From Triatoma infestans (lineage: Eukaryota > Arthropoda > Insecta > Hemiptera > Reduviidae): 64,000 nt of DNA. Both the position numbers and the translations under genes were made by a program. The stretch lies in NCBI GenBank assembly GCA_011037195.1, contig JAAEAF010004359.1:20779-84778 (forward strand). Direction: 5' to 3'. Under the pieces are notes generated by a model that made no database searches, was not told where the DNA came from, and was given only the letters and a program-made list of their open reading frames with translations. How positions within the stretch are numbered: the first letter of the stretch is position 1; each line of letters starts with the position of its first letter. Below are positions 1 to 9,600 of this stretch, in pieces.

Positions 1-420
1 CAACTCCAGAAGCACTTAGAGAAGACTTAATCCAAACCTGCTTAGCAATTCCGGCAGACATGATACGATTAGCAACTTCATCTGTTGGGCAGCGACTGCG
101 CTTGTACCGGTTAAGCCGAGAAGGTCATATTGAATAAATAGGAAATATTTTTTTTTTAGATTTTAGTATATAAACTGGAATATTGTTTTGTTTTAATGAT
201 GTTTTTTCCTGATTTTCAAGTTTCTTATGGTTCTAAAATAGGTTTTAAGTGTTGTCAGCATTAGAACTCTCTTATTTATTAGAAATTAATAAGAATATCC
301 GCTTTTAATTTTAGTTTATGAAACAAAGAAATAGGGGAAAAAAGACGAAAATTTAATCTTTATGATTGAATATCTCGGCAACGCTTTGAAATATTGAAGT
401 GAAATTAACGGCATTTTTTT
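1..420 (+). mobile_element. Tc1/mariner-type transposon 3' end (transposase C-terminus remnant)
   Basis: Bases 3-137 read TPEALREDLIQTCLAIP...RLRLYRLSREGHIE then stop. This is the C-terminal pattern of IS630/Tc1/mariner-type transposases (TPE-LR, R-x-x-x-C/Y, G-H-x-E before the stop). The rest is AT-rich 3' non-coding sequence. The whole piece is repeated in inverted orientation at about 2880-3213. The element starts left of the window. Confidence 0.6.
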
Positions 421-677
421 TAGTAGTTTTCAATACAGTAGTAAAAAGTGGGTGGTCAAAGAGAAATCGCAACTTTCAATTACCGATTTCAGGTGTAAGG
501 CGGCAATAAAATCAAAAAATATTGACACTAGTTCGCAAATACTTCAACAAACGTTATGATCACTTATTTGATATCTTTCTTCGTTTAAGAGTTATTTCAA
601 AAATGGCCCGTTTAAATGGTATATATTTTTTGCATTATTCAGATGCTTTTAAACTGAGTTCTATGATTCTATTTCAG

Positions 678-3600
678 GGATACCAGAAATTAACCTATAC
701 TCAATAGAACCACTGAGAATATCTAAAATGACAATGGACAATGGCAACGGAGCCGTAAGAGTGCGAGCCCAGTTCAGTAATATCACAGTCTACGGAGCCA
801 CTAATTATACAATTATAGACGTCAAGTAAGATATAATATTTATAGTCATTTTATTTTGTTAATTTTTTGGCGATTATTCCAAAATGGACCAATTGAGTTT
901 TATTAAACTTTATACAGATATCACAAATATTAAGTTCAATGTGTTTTGAATAATCCAAGTATGAAAAAACTATCATTAATCAGAATAAATAAAATGCGGA
1001 ACAAGAAAATCGTTCGTATCAGATTTTTTTATTTATTTCTCTCAATGAAAAGAGAAAGAATTATCTTCTAGAGTTCGACTATTACTAGGTTGTTACAAAA
1101 GCTTTGTTTATGAAAACAAATTATCTGACTTTTGAAGTCAAATAATAAAATTCTATTCGTTGAGTTTGTTTATATAATCTATATCAATGTTTACTTCGAC
1201 TAATCCATTATTGAACTATTTATCCAAACCATCTTTGACACTCATTTACGATTATATTTTTTTTTTGACCTAGGTGTCTTTTACGAGACACCCATATTGT
1301 CAGATACCTATGTTTTGAAATCCTATACGCCCGATACGTTCGTTAAATTATAATTTTAGCCTCTAATACAAATGCAAGAAGTGCTTTATAATAAGCCAGA
1401 TTTCTTGAATTTATTAAGTCAGGGAGGCTGTGAAACTTTTTAAATAATTGGCTATTCTGTCTAAACGAGTCAAAACTTTTACAAGTCATTACTCTGTGCT
1501 CCACAGTGTCTAGAACATAGCAATTATTACAATTCTCAGAATTTACAAGTTTAAATTTTTCAAATTTCTGTGGACTAGCGCGTGCCCTGTACTTAACCGT
1601 GTCAGCTTTATTATTTGTTTTCTGCTCAGCCCAGACTTCCTAAACCACGGACTAAAACCCACCCGCGGTACGCATGTGAAATGGAAATTGCCTTTGTACA
1701 GTGATTCCTGCTCGTACAATTGTTGCCATTCCTCCAATAGGAGCGCTCTTCCTTTAATAAAAAGTTCTGATAGAGGGACAAGACATTTAGCACCCGCATT
1801 TAAATCACTGATTTCTTTCCTGGCTGCCTTATCGGCTTCCTCGTTTCCCGATACTCCTATATGTACAGGGACCCACTAAAAACTGAAAGATGAAGACGTT
1901 TCCATTAATTTTATAATTTCATACACTAGTTAGTTTCCCCAAGTACCCTTTCTCTAATAACACACAGCTGGCTCTAGAGTCCGTAAACACTACACTGTTG
2001 TTCGCTTTTATATTTTGCGCATACTTAATTGCAGTGAGAATGGCCAGAAGTTCGGCACTAGTTATGGACATTGAGGTGTTAACTGGGCCACTAACTGAGA
2101 AGTGTCTTTGCGGGTCATAAATACCGATTCCTGTGGAATTATTTTTTTTGGAGGCATCTGTATATATATTATAATGATCTCTATAATTTTCATTAATCAT
2201 AGAGAGGGTTTCAATTTGAAGAATTCTGTTAGGGATATCGTGTTTGGACTTGGTTATATTATTTACCGCGGAGGTAGCTCTGATTTCAAGCAGTTGTGCA
2301 GGAAAGGGAATCTGATACGCTGGGTGTCCATTAGTTATTTAGCAGTTATCAAACAAATTTCTTGAGTTGTTTAAGCAGTTGTAGAACACCCATCTATTCA
2401 CATCCACATTTGGTGAAGAATTGTTTTTCACTATATTGTGTAGAGGATGAGTGCGATTGGATAAAATTTTTATTAAACGTTTTGTGCACAGCCATCTTCT
2501 TCTTAGTGCTAGAGGAGGTTCTCTAGCTTCGACTAACAGTGCATTAATAGGTGTAGATTTCAGAGCCTTTGCGATTATATTCTACAACCAAAATGTCAGA
2601 TGAAAAAATTGTTAGTTTCGCGATCTTCTGAAATATTATTGGGGAAAAATAAAGAGTACGCGCAAAGGTATAAGGTAACCGGAAATTAAAGAAGAGGGTG
2701 CGTCGTAATATGGCAGCCTTGAGGAATTGCTCGAATATGCGAATCAATACCCTTTCATGCAACGCCATCATGACCGGCCACGAATTTACTGTAAAATCCA
2801 AAGAATTGCCGATTTTTATGAAAGAATAAGCGATGAAAAGTAGATATTTTGGACAATAGGAATGCCTATTAAAAAAATGAAGAAAAATGTCGTTAATTTC
2901 ACTTCAATATTTCGGATTTTCTTATTAATTTCGAATAAATAAGAGAGTTCAAATGCTGATAAAACTTAAAAGCTATTTTAAAACTATGAGGGACTGGAAA
3001 ATCAGGTAAAACATCATTAAAACAAAACAATTTTCCAGTTTATCTATAAAAAAATCGATAAAAAATATTTCTTTTTTATTCAAAATGACTTCCTCGGCTT
3101 AACCGGTACAAGCGCAGTCGCTGCCAACAGATGAAGTTGCTAATCGTATCATGTCTGCCGGAATTGCTAAGCAGGTTTGGGATTAAATCTTCTCTAAGTG
3201 CTTCTGGAGTTGTTGGTTCCTGACATAAATTTTTTCTTTGAGATATCCCCAAAGAAAAAAAATTTAAGAGGGGTTAAATTTGACGATCTGGAAGGCCAGG
3301 GTACCGGTCCCTGTCTCCCGATCCAGCGGCTACTGAACATTTCATTATCTTTTCTCCTCGCCAGATTAGAAAAGAGAAAATTCGAAGCAAGCGAAAGCAG
3401 TAGGTACGGGAAGGCCCAATTAGAAGCGGGAAGAAAGTCCATGCTTTGCATTTGATGGAACTTGGAAGATGTTTTCTATTTTGTACTTATTTCAGACGAT
3501 AGAGCTATTGATTCTGAACTTCACATTGAACAGTTGGTTTAGAGTTGATGAAGTCTTAATAGTAAGGTACCCCTTTTTAATTACCCAAAATATAGCTATT

Positions 3601-6600
3601 TTGAAACATGATAATGCACCTTTTCAACGTTCACGTTTGACTCATAGTTTGAGAAAGTAAGCGTTTTGCTTCACCCTGCCCAGATACTGCGCCCACTGAT
3701 TACGGGTCATTTCCGGTCTATGGCTCATTTTCTCAATAGACAGTTCTTTGAGAATTATGAAGCAATGTTTGAGGAGTTTTTCGGCTCAAACCTAAAGGAG
3801 TGATATCGTCACCAAATTGAAATGCTTGTTCAATATTGGGTAGCAAAATAAAGGTTTATATTTCGAAGTATTAGATTCGTGTTTTTTAATAAAAATGTTT
3901 TAATGCATAAAAACGTCTGGTTAACAACTTCATAAAACTGAACTTTTTGGGCATCCATTCTCGTTTATTTCAGGAGAATCACAAAGTTAATAAAAAATAA
4001 AATAACTATGTAATCTTTAGTTTAATCATGAAAAAAACTACAGAACAACATACTCAATTTAATGCAGACTTTTGACGTCATTTCTTGACGCAATTTATAA
4101 TCTAATGACCCATTTTTATTTAATTAAAAATATGAATTTTTTGTTTTTAGTATAGGAGAGAGAGAGAGGAAATGAAAGGGTTGGGGGGAGGGAGAGAGAG
4201 ATTAATTACCTCTACAGTAGTATTACATGCAAATTTTAGTTTTCTAAATTATCTGAAATTGGTTATCAATTTTTGACACCTTAACATTTCATTAATGCTA
4301 TCGAAAACCAATGAACTCTCACAAAGATACGCCAAGGAAGAGAATATACATTACTTTCTCTTACGGGGTACGAGGAAATATTGCATCAGATTATCGAAAT
4401 GAATGCAAAAACAAAAAAATGGCCGAAAATGCAAACTTTATGCACCTTTAGGTAGCTCTAGGGAATCCAATAGGAAGGTTTTAATCCAAATCAGTTGACA
4501 GGTTAAAAAAATTAATCCTTTGCCGTAACAGGGCATGATTAGCAAAGGCAAAACACGAGGTGGCAGGAACCTAAATTGTTAAGTTCTAGCCTTTGTCACC
4601 AGGTCCTCTGCTGGTGATTAGTTGCCCATTCAATCTACTGCATCAACATTTCAATGCCAGTTGGGAATCTTGATATATTCATCCTCTTGGCTTGCCTTTA
4701 CCAATCATGTGCTGTTCTAGCAAGGGTTTACTTTTTTTTAACCAGCCAACTGATTTTTTTTTTTTTGAATTTAAAGCGCATCAACAACTAATCTGCGCCC
4801 GAAGCCTTCCCGGAGCACTGCCGGCCGCCGGGACAGTGTTCTCTCGTTACAGACAACACTGCCCATTACCGGACAGTGAACTGTAGACGCTCATAAGAAG
4901 AGAAAAGTCTAAGAGTACCATGGCTGGATTCGAACCCTGGATCTCTGCATTGGTAGTCCAGCACAAGATTTTGATCAAAACCTTCCTACTGAATTCCCTA
5001 TAGATACTTAAAAGGGACATTAAGCTTGCATTTTCTGTGATTTTTTTTATTTCTGCGATAATTAATGTTCACTTCAACACAACACGCATACACCCCATCA
5101 ATACAGATCAGTCCGTTAAAAACCATTTCTTCATAATCTCTAAGAAAAAACCACTTAACATGATTTCTAATGGAAAATTCATTTCGATAATCACCCAGAC
5201 GTGAACGAGCTAGCCACTAGATTATGGAGAAAAACCATTATCTATATTATGGTTTTTTTTTTAGTGCAGTTTTCCAGGCTTTTCTCCAAATGATTCTTAA
5301 CAATTTTTATATTTTCTTACTTTTAAGTAAGAGGAAGTATTATTTTAAATTTATTACTTTCTCATACTGCTCATATACTGCGATCGTATCAAATTTACGA
5401 ACTTAAGTATTCAGACAAAAATACATTTATATACGAGTATTATATATATATATCTCAAAAAAGAAAAGTCGCTGGAAGCTCCAAACTTGGTATTCCGTTT
5501 AGGTACTACCACCGCATTTGACACGAAGGTTTCGGTCAAAATCCATCGACTGGAAGTGCGATTTTTTTTTTCCAGTTTACGCAATGAATTTATAAATACC
5601 CATCACTTTTATTTCAAACATTTTTCTGGGAAGGAATAATGTTAAGCTTTATAACAGTGAAAATGAGGGAAGGGAATAGCTAAGTGGTGAGCGTACTGTA
5701 CTCCCACGCGGAGTCCAGCTGTGCTATGCTTAGATTTTTTCTTCAGAAGCCTCTACAGTCCGGTGATGGACAGTTTTGTCTTAATCAAGAGAACACTGTC
5801 CGGCAATGCACCGAGAAGGCTCCGGGCGCCAATTGCCATAGATGTTGACGCACCTTAAATTTAAAAAAAAAAAAACATTGAAAATGTTTTATGGGAGGTT
5901 ATTTGATAAAAATCATAATGACATCTTGCCGAATGAATGCCGAACATTTACGGAGACAGTCGAACCAGTAACCTAATTAACTATTATTATACTGTTTGTA
6001 TTTGTGTATAACCAATTTCGTATACAAAATGTGTGTTTAGTATAAACTTGACTAACTTGTGAAAATACAATAAAGTATTGTTAAAATTAATTCGGCGCGT
6101 CAACATCTCATAGGTCATTGGCGCCCGGAATCTTCTCAGTGCATTGCCGGTCTCTCCGGACAGTGTTCTCTCGTTACAGACAACACTGTCCATCACCGAA
6201 CAGTGAGCTGTAGAGGTTCCTAGAAAGAAAAACAATCTAAGGGCAGCACAGCTGGATTCGAAACCGGGTCCTCCTCATAGGAGTCCAGTACGCTAACCAC
6301 TTAGCTATTCCCTTCCCTATTATCCCTACTTAATATTAAATATACATTAGAAGTATTGTTAGATTTCCATATTGGATGAAAATCGGTTAACCGGAAGGCG
6401 AATTTACAGAATAGGTTTTAGACATTTTTTTTTTGAGATTTTCTCGACAACGATTTGCTTAAAATTTTGGAATATTGTAGATAGATCAAAACGAATCATT
6501 TTTTGAACCTTTTTCGGAAAGGCTGATTTTTGGGCGATTCTGGGGAATCTATCAGTTAGGTTTAAAATTTAAACTGTCGCTGCAATCTTACTGGTTAAAA

Positions 6601-9600
6601 TTGAGGGCGCTGCATAGTTTACTTAGCCATACATGATAACCTCTACCATCATTTCCATGGCAATCCCTACTTAAACGTTTGTGAACATTATTTTTGTCCA
6701 TTAAATTGTATTAATTATTGCAGTAAGTGCCATTAATTGCACTAGTCGTATAGTGTTCACCCCCAGATTAATAGAATTTAAATTTTTCTTTTTCTTTTTT
6801 TTCTAAGTAGCGTTTAATAAACTTATTTTATTGCATTCAAGAGGAAATGTACCTTTATATAAGATGGAGTTGAAATTAGGAATACCAAGGATAGAAGCCA
6901 CTGGAAGTTATGATGTCAACGGAAATGTATTATTATTTCCAGTAAGGAGTCAAGGTGATTTCTGGGCTATGTTCTGTAAGTAAACGATTTAGTGAGGTAT
7001 TATCATTTTTATTATTATTTATTTATTTATTATCATCATCTCGGTATATAATGTAGAACAACTTGTAAAATATTGAGAAAAAAAATTTCCACAGCTAATA
7101 TAACTGGAATCGGTAAGATTAGTGGGAAAGAAGTGATCAAGAATGGAATAGCATATATGAAGACAGAAAGATTATCTGTGGACTTCAAACTTTATCGTTC
7201 TAGATTTAGGATAAGAGATCATCTAAATGGAAACAACATTATTGGTTAGTACAAAAAATTTTTAGCTGAACAAAGAAATGTACAATAAATCAATAGCATT
7301 AATAAAGTAGTAATAGAGATTCCGCTATGTGGGTAGTTTTGAGGCCTTAGCAGTCTGAAACAACTCTCTTCTCTAAGAACCTAGGTGAAATTGGGCGTAG
7401 AATAATTTAAGAGCATATAATTCTGAAGAAATTATCCCCTTTTATTAATTTGGCCACCTGTTGATGCCAAATAAACCCTGGCCTCATTCTGTATCAACTA
7501 TTACTCTAATTTCTATTGTCTCTAGTGTATTAATGATTCCAATGAAAGTAGATTCACCGATTAGAATAGAGAACTGTGCTGAGAATTTTTTTCAGTCAAG
7601 TTTACATTGTAGTGGAATCGTTTATCGGATGATCTGATCCCACCGTGATACCACCAGATGTAGTGGAATCGTTTATTGTGATTCCTGAGGTATGTAGTAG
7701 ATGTCTTGAAGAGGGCGGAAGTTAGTTTAGAGATTTTTGGAAGTTAGTGCTCGAAGTATTAACACGGAAATTATAAAAATAGACTGTATTTGAACAATAA
7801 TTTAAACGTGAGTAATGGTAACTATTAACAAGAAATACTTAGAAATAAATAGGAGATAAATAACTAATAATTTAGAATGATTAAAATAAATGAACTAAGA
7901 TGCACAACTAAGGAAATAAGTATAAATAAAACCTGTATAGGGACGCGGAAACTGCTGCTCGTATAATAATCTTGAAGACGTACTGAAGTATAATCATATA
8001 ATCATCCCCTCTTCCAATGGGGCGAAGTTTATATATTAGTGTTAGCAACACTCACACCAAGACATCTGTCCTTGTGTGCGACCTTGTGCGACCTTGGTTA
8101 TTTCGGTGACCAGTGATTTAGGTCAGTGGCCAGCCTTAGCGGTTGCTTGCTTTGATGTAAAGTATTGACCCTTGGTTTTGTTTGTTTGGCCGCGGCCTTG
8201 TCTTGAAGACAGCAGCCGGCTAGGCTACTAGTTATAAATTATTCTTTCTTTGTTATGTGATTTGAAGGTTTGACATTGCTATGACCCTGCCATGTCATTA
8301 CAACATTAAAAAGTGGAATAAACGTTATTTTTTGATAAGTTTATTAATAAATACAAAGAACAGAAAGCTAATATTTTATATTATAGATACTTAAATACAC
8401 AAAACAAAAAACACGCAACTTCGACTTTTGTCTTCTAAACTTTCTTGCCTGGTTCGCTACTAACTGTGGCTCCTAAAAAGAATTCTTCAAAATAAAGCCC
8501 ATCATGGAGTAAGAAGCTCTTCGATCCCACCTTTCAATGCTTGGCGCAAAAAAGATGGTGTCTAAGGACAGTGCAAAGACTGGGCTACAACCAGAACTAG
8601 GGATTAATTTATTCAAATCCTAACTCCTAGATTTCTTAGATCGCCTGACAACATTGTCTTCTTGTAACAAAGCTTGGTCAAACTTCAAGATGCTGGATGA
8701 CTTTCCGTAAAACATAATGTACGGTCTCGTATTGTGTAGAAACCAATTTCCAAATACTACCAACAGAGTACAGGGAGTTTTTGTCAACTGTTTCTGTTCT
8801 GGTTATCTAAAACGACAGTTAGCTCGGTTTTCTCAATATTTTTTGTAATATAAAATTAATAAAATGATGATTAATTTTCCATCTTAAGTGACAATGCATT
8901 TGATTAAATGAAAATCCCCCTTGTGTTTTAAAAAAGGGATTCAGTCTTCCCTATTTTAGAATCAATTCATATGCGATAAATAATACACACCAATTCGTGT
9001 GTATTGCATTTTATTGCATTCAAGTGGAAATATACCTTTATATAAGATGGAGTTGAAATTAGGAATACCAAGGATAGAAGGAAACTGGAAGCTACGATAT
9101 CAATGGAAACGTGTTATTATTTCCAGTAAGGAGTCAAGGTGATTTCTGGGGGGTCTATGTTCTGTAAGTAAATCCCAAATCTTGTAAATGTTGCTGGCTT
9201 ACAATTCTCTACGTATCCCTTAATTTAAAATAACGATTTCTATGAATTTAGTTGAGAGAATGAAAACACTCAGAACGCATGTGTATTATGTTTGGTTTCT
9301 AGGCTTATTCATCCACCAAACTATAGTTTGGCAGCAAATATTGTCTGATTCACTCTGTATTTTTTCGCTATTTCTCAGGCTATAATACCCGCAAAATCTC
9401 CATTTTTCCAATAATGTAAAAAATAATTCTTATTTCTAAACTATTAATTTTAAAAAATTTCTATATAAAACTCATACATCTTTACCCGAACATTTTTGTA
9501 CGAAGGTTGAACATTCAGGAATAGTTATTGATTAGCAGATATATATATTCGTAGGACTTGGTTGCTGGAACTGTAATATTTGTTTACAATGTATTATAAA

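Noticed and set aside
9025..9163. Mutually exclusive alternative exon
   Set aside because: Two insertions add five bases and break the frame.
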